From contig JBILMQ010000126.1 in assembly GCA_044375455.1 (NCBI GenBank), forward strand, positions 1 to 9,524: a stretch of 9,524 nucleotides of DNA, written 5' to 3'. Positions 1-6,223 of the stretch are shown here, piece by piece. Below the pieces are notes generated by a model. That model saw nothing but the letters and a program-made list of their open reading frames with translations. It was not told the origin of the DNA and searched no databases. Source of the stretch: JBEIHX01 sp044375455 (lineage in GTDB: Bacteria; Pseudomonadota; Alphaproteobacteria; Caulobacterales; Aquidulcibacteraceae). A program made the position numbers and the translations under genes. How positions within the stretch are numbered: the first letter of the stretch is position 1; each line of letters begins with the position of its first letter.

Positions 1-531
1 GCGCGCGTCATTCTGGGCGGCGTTGGCGGGGTTACCGAAAGCGACATCACGCTCGCCAAATCCACCGGCGCCCCGGTGGTGGCGTTCAACGTCCGCGCCA
101 ACGCCCAGGCGCGCGATCTGGCCGAGCGCGAAGGCGTCGAAATTCGTTACTATTCGATCATCTATGAACTGCTGGACGATTTGCGCGACACCCTGCAGGG
201 CATGCTCAAACCAATCGTGCGGGAAAAGTTCATCGGCTACGCCACCATCCTGGAGGTGTTCAACATCTCCAAGGTGGGGAAGGTGGCTGGCTGCCGCGTG
301 ACCGACGGCAATGTGAAGCGCGGCGCCGGCGTGCGTCTGCTGCGCGACAACGTGGTCATTCACGAAGGCAAGCTTGGCACGCTGAAGCGCTTCAAGGATG
401 AGGTGCAGGAAGTCGTCGCCGGTCAGGAATGCGGCATGGGCTTCGAAAACTACCAGGACATCCGTCCCGGCGATCAGATCGAATGCTTCGAAACCGAGGT
501 GCTGCAGCGGACCCTGGAGACGACGCGCTGA
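1..531 (+). CDS. infB: Translation initiation factor IF-2, C-terminal part (5' truncated by window edge)
   Basis: IF-2 is the GTPase that places initiator fMet-tRNA on the 30S subunit and promotes 50S joining. The reading frame is open from base 1, and 176 residues are visible before a TGA stop; the G domain lies outside the window. What is present is domain 3 (GGVGGVTESDITLA, then STGAPVVAFNVRANAQ) followed by the C1/C2 region that contacts initiator tRNA (RYYSIIYELLDDL, then VAGCRVTDGNVKRGAGVRLL, RDNVVIHEGKLGTLKRFKDE, and near the end GQECGMGFENYQDIRPGDQI). These blocks match the order in E. coli IF-2, and the ending ETEVLQRTLETTR is a normal family terminus. The following genes rbfA, truB, rpsO and pnp are its usual operon partners, which supports the call. 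Nothing in the visible part looks broken. Confidence 0.97.
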   Translation, partial: ARVILGGVGGVTESDITLAKSTGAPVVAFNVRANAQARDLAEREGVEIRYYSIIYELLDDLRDTLQGMLKPIVREKFIGYATILEVFNISKVGKVAGCRVTDGNVKRGAGVRLLRDNVVIHEGKLGTLKRFKDEVQEVVAGQECGMGFENYQDIRPGDQIECFETEVLQRTLETTR

Positions 532-605
532 CGCGCGGTTGCACACCACGCCGCGCGCGCCGTCGCTTCAACAGCGGCGCGTCCCCAGGATCGGGAGCGC
601 GCGCG

Positions 606-1211
606 ATGCACTCGATGCGCAGATGGTCCGCACTGGCGGCGGCGCTGGCGGCGTGCCTTGCGCTGGCGGCGTGCGGCGAAGGCCCCCCGCGCGTGTCACG
701 GCCGCTGGCCAATACGGCGGCCCCGCCGTCTGGGCCGCCGCATGAAGGGCCGGTGGCGCTGCCCACACGCAGCTTTGTGGCCCGCTCGCCCAATGCGGCG
801 CCCTTCGCAAGTCTCGATCTGACGGAAACGGTCACGCCGAGCGCGGCGCCTGACACGCCTCCCACGTCCGCCTTTGTGCTCAGGACCGGATCGGGCGCTG
901 TCTATGCAACCACGGTCTATTCGCTTGCGGGCGACCTCGACCCTTCAGGTCGGGCGCCGAACGAAATCTGGGGCAAGGTGTTCAAGTCGCCTGCGGGCAC
1001 GGGTGTGGTGATTCACAAAGTGGCAAGCCAGACAGGGGCCGGGTTCTGCGGCGCGGCCAAGGCGGCTTATCTGGCGCTTGCCGAACACGCACGTGCTGAC
1101 GGACGCACCGTGGTGCAGATCGCCGCCTTCGCCGGACCGGACGCTCCAGGCGCCCGGGCCGGCGCCGCCAACCTGTGCGCCGTTTTCGATTTCGACGCGC
1201 CCTCGCCCTGA
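606..1211 (+). CDS. Predicted lipoprotein of unknown function, first of a paralogous pair
   Basis: This is a 201-residue protein that I do not recognise by family. The N-terminus is a lipoprotein signal peptide: MHSMRRWS, a hydrophobic Ala/Leu stretch, then two overlapping lipoboxes, LAAC at residues 14-17 and LAAC at 20-23. The second (Cys23, then Gly-Glu) gives the better-sized hydrophobic core. A Pro/Ala-rich linker follows (about residues 26-90), then a compact C-terminal domain with Cys148 and Cys191, possibly a disulfide in the periplasm. The ATG at 606 is chosen because GGGAG (593-597) lies 8 bases upstream; the next ATG (615) is too far from it. The gene begins 74 bases after infB, and a weak GC hairpin (556-562 with 575-581) lies in that gap. 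Its TGA overlaps the ATG of the next gene. The C-terminal domain aligns without gaps to that neighbour. Lipoprotein nature is well supported; function is unknown. Confidence 0.8.
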   Translation: MHSMRRWSALAAALAACLALAACGEGPPRVSRPLANTAAPPSGPPHEGPVALPTRSFVARSPNAAPFASLDLTETVTPSAAPDTPPTSAFVLRTGSGAVYATTVYSLAGDLDPSGRAPNEIWGKVFKSPAGTGVVIHKVASQTGAGFCGAAKAAYLALAEHARADGRTVVQIAAFAGPDAPGARAGAANLCAVFDFDAPSP

Positions 1212-1741
1212 TGGGCCGGCGCGCCGCTGCGGGCGCGGCGTGCATCGCAGCGCTCCTTGCCGGCTGCGATGTCAGGCCCCGCCCGGTCGACCCGGGAGCG
1301 CCGCCGCCCCGGATGCGCGCCGACCCACCGGTCATCGAGGGCGCATTCAGGCCGATCTCTGCGCTTGCGCGCGCGCGCACCGGCGCTGTTTCGGTGTCAG
1401 GTCTGACGCTCACCTTCGATCGGGCGCCACTGCTGCTGACCGATCCCCTGGAGACGGCCGCAGCCGAGGACATCGCCGCTGTTGGCGGGCCGAGCTATGC
1501 TGACCTCCTGCTCCTGCGCGAGCCTGGGGACGTCGCCGAAATACGCTCCGTACGCTCAGAGCAGCAAGATCGCGAAAGTCTCTGCGCGCCCGATCGCGCC
1601 AAATGGCTGGCGCTCGGCCTCAGCCGCACGCCCTCCGGCGAGCGCCATCTGGCGATCGCGCTCTTCACCGGGGAACAGGCGCCGTCCGGCGGCGCCGCGG
1701 CGGTGCGGCTGTGCGGCGTCTTTCGGTATCTTGCCGGGTAG
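1211..1741 (+). CDS. Predicted lipoprotein of unknown function, second of a paralogous pair
   Basis: This is a 176-residue protein of no family I recognise. It starts MGRRAAAGAACIAALLAGC-D, a short Arg-rich n-region, hydrophobic core and classic LAGC lipobox with lipidation Cys19. Asp at position +2 in E. coli would mark inner-membrane retention; whether this holds in the present organism is not known. A Pro-rich stretch follows, then a domain with Cys125 and Cys168 near the C-terminus (ending LCGVFRYLAG). The ATG overlaps the preceding stop as TGATG and has no Shine-Dalgarno, so translation is probably coupled to the upstream gene. An in-frame GTG at 1175 would extend into the upstream gene and put charged residues ahead of the signal peptide, so it is disfavoured. 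Residues 125-173 match residues 148-196 of the upstream lipoprotein at 18 of 49 positions without gaps, suggesting tandem duplication and divergence. Confidence 0.8.
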   Translation: MGRRAAAGAACIAALLAGCDVRPRPVDPGAPPPRMRADPPVIEGAFRPISALARARTGAVSVSGLTLTFDRAPLLLTDPLETAAAEDIAAVGGPSYADLLLLREPGDVAEIRSVRSEQQDRESLCAPDRAKWLALGLSRTPSGERHLAIALFTGEQAPSGGAAAVRLCGVFRYLAG

Positions 1742-1743
1742 AG

Positions 1744-1773
1744 CCTCAGCACTTGCTGCGTGAGGTGCTGCGG
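1744..1773 (+). other. Imperfect inverted repeat between second lipoprotein gene and rbfA
   Basis: CCTCAGCAC (1744-1752) can pair with GTGCTGCGG (1765-1773) with one mismatch, leaving a 12-base loop. It starts two bases after the lipoprotein stop. No T-run follows, so it is not a canonical intrinsic terminator. It might be an RNA processing or pausing structure, or chance in GC-rich DNA. Confidence 0.3.
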
Positions 1774-1813
1774 GACGCTTGCGTTGCGCGCCGTGGGCGT
1801 GCTGACGTGCGTC

Positions 1814-2251
1814 ATGTCGCGAAAACAGGACCACCGAGGGCGCAGCCCCGGCGGCGCAACGCCGCGCCAGCTGAAGGCGGGCGAACTTGTGCGCCGCGCG
1901 CTGATTGAGGTGCTCGCCCATGAGGATCTGCGTGATCCCGCCCTCGCAGGGGTGTCGGTGACGGTTGGCGAGGTTCGCCTGAGCCCTGATCTGAAACACG
2001 CCTTTGTGTTCGTCGCCCCGCTTGGTCCGGGCGACGCCCGGGCCGTCTCTGAGGCCTTGAACCGCTCGGCGGGCTTCCTGCGCGGCCGGCTCAGCCGGGC
2101 GATCGACGTGAAGTTCACGCCGGATCTGCGGTTTCTGCCGGACGACTCCTATGAGGCGGCAGCGCGCATGAACGCCTTGTTCAACCGCTCTGACGTCGCC
2201 CGTGATCTCGCCGGCGACGCCAGTCCCGGCCCCCGCAGCGACGAGGATTGA
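1814..2251 (+). CDS. rbfA: 30S ribosome-binding factor A
   Basis: RbfA is a small KH-fold protein that binds the immature 30S subunit near the 5' end of 16S rRNA and assists late maturation. The 145-residue product has the family core: PRQLKAGELVRRALIEVL (helix 1), RDPALAGVSVTVGEVRLSPD, then HAFVFVAPLG, an Ala/Ser-rich helix, LRGRLSRAIDVKFTPDLRFL and the characteristic DDSYEAAARMNALF. A polar tail of about 20 residues follows, ending GPRSDED, slightly longer than the usual 120-135 residues. The ATG at 1814 is preferred because MSRK plus a basic segment before PRQLKAGE fits relatives. In-frame GTGs upstream (1760, 1793, 1799) would add a Cys/Leu-rich leader not expected here. No convincing Shine-Dalgarno precedes 1814, so the start is less certain than the identity. 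It lies between infB and truB as usual, but is separated from infB by the two lipoprotein genes. Confidence 0.93.
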   Translation: MSRKQDHRGRSPGGATPRQLKAGELVRRALIEVLAHEDLRDPALAGVSVTVGEVRLSPDLKHAFVFVAPLGPGDARAVSEALNRSAGFLRGRLSRAIDVKFTPDLRFLPDDSYEAAARMNALFNRSDVARDLAGDASPGPRSDED

Positions 2252-2264
2252 TGTCCCGCGAGCG

Positions 2265-2295
2265 GGCGCCTCAGGGGGCGCCTCAGGGGGCGCGG
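2265..2295 (+). repeat. 12-bp GC-rich tandem repeat downstream of rbfA
   Basis: GGCGCCTCAGGG occurs twice in direct tandem (2265-2276 and 2277-2288), followed by a partial third copy (GGCGCGG, 2289-2295). Because GGCGCC is self-complementary, the first and second copies can also form a 6-bp GC hairpin with loop TCAGGG. It begins 13 bases after the rbfA stop. No T-run follows, so termination is not indicated. Confidence 0.7.
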
Positions 2296-2324
2296 CAGAC
2301 GTCTGAAGCTCGTCCCCGGCGCTT

Positions 2325-2379
2325 GTTGGTTGTGTTCCGCCCGGAGCGGGCCTAACCAACGCAGGCGATCCCGGATCGC
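2325..2379 (+). other. Two inverted repeats in the truB leader
   Basis: GTTGGTT (2325-2331) is exactly complementary to AACCAAC (2354-2360). Inside it, GCCCG (2339-2343) pairs with CGGGC (2347-2351) around the 3-base loop GAG, giving a two-tier hairpin. Immediately downstream, GCGATCC (2365-2371) and GGATCGC (2373-2379) form a near-perfect palindrome with one central base. Both lie in the 156-base gap between rbfA and truB. There is no T-run, so I read these as leader-RNA structure or a protein-binding site rather than a terminator. Function is not known. Confidence 0.5.
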
Positions 2380-2407
2380 TGCACAACCATCTGTGAGCAA
2401 AGGCGCC

Positions 2408-3367
2408 ATGGCCCGCCGCAAGAAAGGCAAGGACATCCACGGGTGGTTCGTCCTGGACAAGCCCTACGACATGACATCGACCGACGCTGTCGCCCGCGTG
2501 CGTCGGCTGTTCGACGCCCGCAAGGCCGGTCACGCCGGCACGCTCGACCCTTTGGCGACAGGCATTCTGCCGATCGCCCTGGGTGAGGCGACCAAGACCG
2601 TGTCCTGGCTGATGGAGACGGAAAAGGTCTACCGCTTCACCATCGCCTGGGGTGTGTCGACGGACAGCCAGGACGCCGAAGGTCGGGCGATTGCGCGGTC
2701 GGACGCGCGTGCGAGCCCGGAGGCGATTGCCGCCGCCCTGCCTCGTTACGTGGGAGAGATCGAGCAGGTCCCGCCAACTTTCTCAGCCATCAAGGTGGAC
2801 GGCGCACGCGCCTATGATCTGGCGCGCGACGGCGAGCCCGTCGCCCTCGCGCCGCGCCGCGTCACGCTCCACGCCATTCGCCTGCTGGACGCGCCCTCGC
2901 CCGACGTCGCGACGCTGGAGGTTCGCTGCGGCAAAGGCTTCTACATCCGCGCCCTGGTCCGCGATCTCGCCCGGGACCTGGGCTGCGAGGGGCATGTGTC
3001 GATGCTGCGCCGCACGCGCGTGGGCCCCTTCACCGAGGCGATGAGCCACACGCTCGACGCGGCGGCGCGGATCGTGTATGAGAGTGACGCGTCAAAGCTT
3101 CTTCAACCGATCGAGACCGCGCTGGACGACATCCCGGCGGTGGCCATCGCTGGTGAGGAGGCCTCGAGCTTGAGGCAGGGACGCGCGATCGTCCTCCTTC
3201 CCCATCAAGTCGAGACGTTGCGTGCGAAACGCCGTCCCCGTTGGATTGACGGGGCGGACATGTCGCGTGCTGCGCTTGCGACTTGGCAGGGCCGGGCCAT
3301 AGCCTTGGGCGACGTGCGGGCGGGTCGTTTTGAGCCGTTCCGCGTTTTTCAGACCGAAGTGGAGTGA
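2408..3367 (+). CDS. truB: tRNA pseudouridine(55) synthase
   Basis: TruB converts uridine 55 in the T-loop of most tRNAs to pseudouridine and also acts as a tRNA folding chaperone. The 319-residue product (E. coli about 314) shows the family motifs in order: GWFVLDKPYDMTSTDAV (13-28); KAGHAGTLDPLATGILP with the catalytic Asp47; KVYRFTIAWGVSTDSQDAEG carrying the conserved Tyr; QVPPTFSAIKVDGARAYDLA; and CGKGFYIRALVRDLARDLG followed by LRRTRVGPF. A C-terminal segment of about 85 residues completes it. The ATG at 2408 gives MARRKKGKDIHGW, a common alphaproteobacterial start, with AAAGG (2399-2403) just upstream. An in-frame GTG at 2393 would add only five residues and cannot be excluded. The gap to rbfA is unusually long and structured, but rpsO follows after 4 bases, so truB and rpsO are surely co-transcribed. 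Confidence 0.97.
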   Translation: MARRKKGKDIHGWFVLDKPYDMTSTDAVARVRRLFDARKAGHAGTLDPLATGILPIALGEATKTVSWLMETEKVYRFTIAWGVSTDSQDAEGRAIARSDARASPEAIAAALPRYVGEIEQVPPTFSAIKVDGARAYDLARDGEPVALAPRRVTLHAIRLLDAPSPDVATLEVRCGKGFYIRALVRDLARDLGCEGHVSMLRRTRVGPFTEAMSHTLDAAARIVYESDASKLLQPIETALDDIPAVAIAGEEASSLRQGRAIVLLPHQVETLRAKRRPRWIDGADMSRAALATWQGRAIALGDVRAGRFEPFRVFQTEVE

Positions 3368-3371
3368 CACG

Positions 3372-3641
3372 ATGTCGATCACGGCCGAACGCAAAGCCGC
3401 ATTGATCCAGGAACATGCCCGCAAGGCCGGTGACACCGGCTCGCCGGAGGTTCAGGTTGCGATCCTGTCGGAACGGATCTCGAACCTGACCGAGCACTTC
3501 AAGGACCACAAGAAGGACAACCACTCCCGGCGCGGCCTCTTAAAGATGGTCGCCCAGCGCCGCGTGCTCCTCGATTACCTCAAGAAAATCGACGAACCTC
3601 GCTACAAAGCGATCGTCGAACGACTGGGTCTGCGGCGCTAG
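3372..3641 (+). CDS. rpsO: 30S ribosomal protein S15
   Basis: S15 is a primary 16S rRNA-binding protein of the platform, joining the 20/22/23 helix junction. The product is 89 residues, exactly the family norm. Recognisable blocks are ITAERKAALIQEHARKAGDT, GSPEVQVAILSERISNLTEH, then DHKKDNHSRRGLLKMVAQRR and LLDYLKKIDEPRYKAIVERL. The ATG at 3372 is chosen by S15 length and by GGAG (3361-3364), which sits 7 bases upstream and overlaps the end of truB. The gap to truB is 4 bases, so translation is probably coupled. An 8-bp inverted repeat spans the TAG stop, and a strong intrinsic terminator begins 19 bases downstream. The rpsO-terminator-pnp order is the same as in E. coli. Confidence 0.98.
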   Translation: MSITAERKAALIQEHARKAGDTGSPEVQVAILSERISNLTEHFKDHKKDNHSRRGLLKMVAQRRVLLDYLKKIDEPRYKAIVERLGLRR

Positions 3642-3650
3642 TCCGCAGAC
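3628..3650 (+). other. Hairpin spanning the rpsO stop codon
   Basis: GTCTGCGG (3628-3635) is perfectly complementary to CCGCAGAC (3643-3650). The 7-base loop contains the TAG stop (3639-3641). It lies 9 bases before the rpsO terminator. A ribosome finishing rpsO would melt it, so it may couple termination of translation to RNA folding or processing downstream; that role is inference. Confidence 0.55.
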
Positions 3651-3659
3651 GGATCGGTT

Positions 3660-3686
3660 GGGGCGGCTGTTTCAGCCGCCCCTTTT
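3660..3686 (+). terminator. Intrinsic terminator after rpsO
   Basis: A 10-bp perfect GC-rich stem, GGGGCGGCTG (3660-3669) with CAGCCGCCCC (3673-3682), a TTT loop and a TTTT tract (3683-3686). This is a canonical Rho-independent terminator. Because pnp lies just downstream without an obvious promoter between them, it probably acts as a partial terminator that sets the rpsO:pnp ratio, as t1 does in E. coli. Confidence 0.9.
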
Positions 3687-3715
3687 CGCACAGGGCCGGC
3701 CCCGATCCCCGTCCC

Positions 3716-3821
3716 GCGCAGCCGTTCAGGGGAACGGCGCGCTTCCCAAGGCCGCGGCCCAACCAGAAAAACCGGGCCGCTTGGACGCCGCGCGAAGGCG
3801 CGCGCCGTCTGGAGACCGTAC
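3716..3821 (+). promoter_or_regulatory. Structured pnp leader: three consecutive hairpins plus Shine-Dalgarno
   Basis: Hairpin A: GCGC (3716-3719), bulged A, GCCGTTC (3721-3727), loop AGGG, GAACGGC (3732-3738), GCGC (3739-3742), 11 bp in all. Hairpin B: CCAAG (3746-3750) and CGGCCC (3755-3760) pair with GGGCCG (3774-3779) and CTTGG (3780-3784) around an A-rich 13-base loop, with a 4-base bulge. Hairpin C: 3784-3794 pairs with 3799-3809 with a single C-C mismatch and loop AAGG, directly before GGAG (3811-3814), which is 7 bases from the pnp ATG. B and C share base 3784 and so compete for it or stack. E. coli pnp is autoregulated through RNase III cutting of a leader hairpin followed by PNPase attack. 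A comparable mechanism is an inference here. Confidence 0.6.
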
Positions 3822-6077
3822 ATGTTCGATATCAAGACCGTTTCCATCGATTGGGCGGGGCGCAAGCTGACGCTCGAGACGGGCCGCATGGCCCGCCAGG
3901 CCACCGGCGCCGTTTATGCAAGCTATGGCGACACCAGCCTGCTTGCGACCGTGGTCGGCCTGAAAGAGCCTAAGCCCGGTCAGGATTTCTTTCCGCTGAC
4001 CGTCAATTACCAGGAAAAATTCTATGCTGCCGGGCGCATTCCGGGCGGCTACTTCAAGCGCGAAGGCCGCCCGAGTGAACGCGAGACACTGATCTCACGT
4101 CTGATCGACCGCCCGGTTCGCCCTCTGTTTGCCGACGGCTTCAAGAATGAGGTCCAGGTGGTGATCAACGTGTTCTCCTATGATCAGGAGAACGACCCCG
4201 ACATTCTTGCCATGATTGGCGCATCCGCAGCGCTGACGCTGTCCGGCGTGCCGTTCCTTGGTCCGATTGGCGCAGCGCGCGTCGGCTGGATCAATGGCGC
4301 GCCGGTTCTCAATCCGACCATGGCGCAGATGAAGGACAGCGATCTCGACCTGGTGATCGCCGGCACTGCCGAGGCGGTGATGATGGTGGAGTCGCAGGCG
4401 CGCGAGCTGTCGGAAGCCGACATGCTCAACGCGGTGATGACCGGCCATCGCGGCTTTCAGCCGGTCATCAACGCCATCATCGACCTTGCGGCGCAGGCGG
4501 CCAAAGATCCGTGGGACTTCCAGCCCAAGGACCGCTCGGGCGAAACCAGAAAGGTCAAGGATCTCATCGGTGCTGATCTCGACGCCGCCTATCGGATCTC
4601 CAGGAAAGAAGAGCGTAGCGCAGCGGTCGGCGCCGCACGCGACAAGGGCGCGGCCGCGCTCGTGAAATCCGACGCGAACCCGGGGGGAATCGAAGCCGGC
4701 ATTTACAAAGAGATCTTCAAGGCAGTCGAAAGCGACATCGTGCGCACGGCGATCGTGAAGGAGAAGCGGCGCATCGACGGGCGCCCGGTCGACCAGGTCC
4801 GGCCGATCGAGACCTATGTCGGCGTTCTGCCGCGCACCCACGGCTCAGCTCTGTTTACCCGCGGCGAGACGCAGGCGCTGTGCGTCGCCACGCTTGGCAC
4901 AGCTGAAGACGAGCAGTTCGTCGATGGGCTGGAGGGGACCTCCAAGCAGCGCTTTATGTTGCACTACAATTTCCCCCCCTTCTCGGTCGGCGAAGCTGGC
5001 CGCATGGGCGGTCCAGGCCGGCGCGAAATCGGGCACGGCAAGCTTGCCTGGCGGGCGCTGCAGGCCGTCCTGCCGAAGCCTGAGGAGTTTCCCTACACGA
5101 TCCGCATCGTGTCGGAGATCCTGGAGTCGAACGGATCGTCCTCGATGGCCACCGTCTGTGGCGGTTCGCTCGCCCTGATGGACGCCGGCGCGCCGCTGAA
5201 GTCGCCGGTCGCCGGCATCGCCATGGGCCTCATCAAGGAGGACTATGGCTACGAAGTTCTGTCGGACATCCTTGGGGACGAAGACCACCTCGGCGATATG
5301 GACTTCAAGGTGGCGGGCACTGAGAAGGGCGTTACCGCGCTGCAGATGGACATCAAGATTGCCGGCATCACCGAGGAGATCATGCGGGTCGCGCTCGAGC
5401 GCGCGCTTCAGGGCCGCATGCACATCCTCGGCGAAATGAACAAGGCGCTCTCCACGCCGCGCAGCGAACTCGGTGCGCATGCGCCACGGATCGTCCAGTT
5501 CCAGATCGCCACCGACAAGATCCGCGAAGTCATCGGCTCTGGCGGCAAGGTGATCCGCGAAATTGTGGAGAAGACCGGGGCGAAAGTGAACATCGAGGAT
5601 GACGGCACGGTCAAAGTGGCGGCGGCTGAAGCTGAGAAGATCGACGCCGCGGTGAAGTGGATCAAGTCGATCGCGATGGATCCGGAAGTCGGGGCCATCT
5701 ATGACGGCAAGGTCGTCAAGGTCATGGAGTTCGGCGCCTTCGTGAACTTCTTCGGCGCGAAGGACGGGCTTGTGCACATTTCCGAACTCGCCCCGCACCG
5801 CGTTGGCAGAGTGAGCGACATCGTCAATGAGGGCGATGCCGTCAAAGTGAAGCTTCTCGGCTTCGATGACCGCGGCAAGGTGCGCCTGTCCATGAAAATG
5901 GTCGACCAGGCCACGGGCGCGGAAATCGCCCTGCCGCCACGCGGCGAAGGCGAAGGCGAGGATCGCGGTGAGCGCCCTGACCGCGGTGAGCGCCCTGACC
6001 GCGGTGAGCGCTCTGACCGCGGTGAGCGCCGCGAGCGTCGCGATCGTCGCCCGCGCCGGGACGACGCGGCCGACTGA
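3822..6077 (+). CDS. pnp: Polynucleotide phosphorylase (polyribonucleotide nucleotidyltransferase)
   Basis: PNPase is the trimeric 3'-5' phosphorolytic exoribonuclease of bacterial mRNA decay and sRNA metabolism, often part of an RNase E degradosome. The product has 751 residues versus about 711 in E. coli. Domains in order: first RNase PH core (from residue 1; AAGRIPGGYFKREGRPSERE around 67-90), helical linker, and second RNase PH core with NGSSSMATVCGGSLALMDAG (Ser439-441, phosphate site) and GDEDHLGDMDFKVAG. Asp488, Asp494 and Lys496 there correspond to the E. coli catalytic Asp486, Asp492 and Lys494. Then come the KH domain (GSGGKVIREI, 572-581), the S1 domain (from about 624; FGAFV, then DGLVHISEL) and an added tail from about residue 700. 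The tail holds four DRGER(P/S/R) units at 714-737, then an Arg/Asp-rich end. The ATG at 3822 has GGAG 7 bases upstream, and MFDIKTVSIDW is a typical start. All key residues are present, so the enzyme should be active. Confidence 0.98.
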   Translation: MFDIKTVSIDWAGRKLTLETGRMARQATGAVYASYGDTSLLATVVGLKEPKPGQDFFPLTVNYQEKFYAAGRIPGGYFKREGRPSERETLISRLIDRPVRPLFADGFKNEVQVVINVFSYDQENDPDILAMIGASAALTLSGVPFLGPIGAARVGWINGAPVLNPTMAQMKDSDLDLVIAGTAEAVMMVESQARELSEADMLNAVMTGHRGFQPVINAIIDLAAQAAKDPWDFQPKDRSGETRKVKDLIGADLDAAYRISRKEERSAAVGAARDKGAAALVKSDANPGGIEAGIYKEIFKAVESDIVRTAIVKEKRRIDGRPVDQVRPIETYVGVLPRTHGSALFTRGETQALCVATLGTAEDEQFVDGLEGTSKQRFMLHYNFPPFSVGEAGRMGGPGRREIGHGKLAWRALQAVLPKPEEFPYTIRIVSEILESNGSSSMATVCGGSLALMDAGAPLKSPVAGIAMGLIKEDYGYEVLSDILGDEDHLGDMDFKVAGTEKGVTALQMDIKIAGITEEIMRVALERALQGRMHILGEMNKALSTPRSELGAHAPRIVQFQIATDKIREVIGSGGKVIREIVEKTGAKVNIEDDGTVKVAAAEAEKIDAAVKWIKSIAMDPEVGAIYDGKVVKVMEFGAFVNFFGAKDGLVHISELAPHRVGRVSDIVNEGDAVKVKLLGFDDRGKVRLSMKMVDQATGAEIALPPRGEGEGEDRGERPDRGERPDRGERSDRGERRERRDRRPRRDDAAD
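5961..6032 (+). repeat. 18-bp in-frame minisatellite at the 3' end of pnp (four copies)
   Basis: Four tandem units of consensus GAYCGCGGTGAGCGCYCT lie at 5961-5978, 5979-5996, 5997-6014 and 6015-6032. They differ at only a few positions; the last unit ends in GC instead of CT. Each unit encodes DRGER plus P, P, S or R. The period is a multiple of three, so copy-number change would lengthen or shorten the PNPase tail without a frameshift. Confidence 0.95.
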
Positions 6078-6091
6078 CTTTGATCCGTGCT

Positions 6092-6109
6092 GACCGGGGC
6101 AGACCGGTC
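6092..6109 (+). other. Small hairpin between pnp stop and terminator
   Basis: GACCGG (6092-6097) pairs with CCGGTC (6104-6109) around loop GGCAGA, 14 bases after the pnp stop. It is short and could be chance in GC-rich DNA. Confidence 0.3.
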
Positions 6110-6122
6110 AATCACACGAAAC

Positions 6123-6155
6123 ACGCCTCCATGCCGTCCCGCATGGAGGCGTTTT
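6123..6155 (+). terminator. Intrinsic terminator for pnp, possibly bidirectional with mutS
   Basis: A 12-bp perfect stem, ACGCCTCCATGC (6123-6134) with GCATGGAGGCGT (6141-6152), loop CGTCCC, ending in a T-run 6152-6155. It lies 45 bases after the pnp stop and 68 bases beyond the mutS stop on the other strand. Read on the minus strand, the stem is followed by GTTTCG, a poor T tract, so termination of mutS is possible but weaker. Confidence 0.88.
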
Positions 6156-6223
6156 CCTGTCAGGGCCGCGCGCGCCTGGCGGTGGTCGGGGACACCCCCC
6201 CGCGCGCCCAGGCCGCCATCGGG

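Noticed and set aside
429..605. N-terminal extension of the first lipoprotein back into infB
   Set aside because: The in-frame ATG at 429 lies inside infB. Using it would bury the signal peptide internally, whereas the ATG at 606 has a well-placed GGGAG and gives a proper lipoprotein leader.
2265..2295. Possible intrinsic terminator after rbfA
   Set aside because: The GGCGCC repeats can fold, but no T-run follows, and truB continues the operon.
1556..2533. A 325-codon minus-strand open frame across the second lipoprotein gene, rbfA and the start of truB
   Set aside because: It spans three plus-strand genes and their gaps, its composition is typical of a GC-rich shadow frame, and it has no domain motif.
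4845..5798. A 317-codon open frame antisense to pnp (and another at 4095-4841)
   Set aside because: These are complementary shadows of the well-supported pnp gene. Their His/Asp/Arg-rich translations have no recognisable domain and there is no ribosome-binding site.
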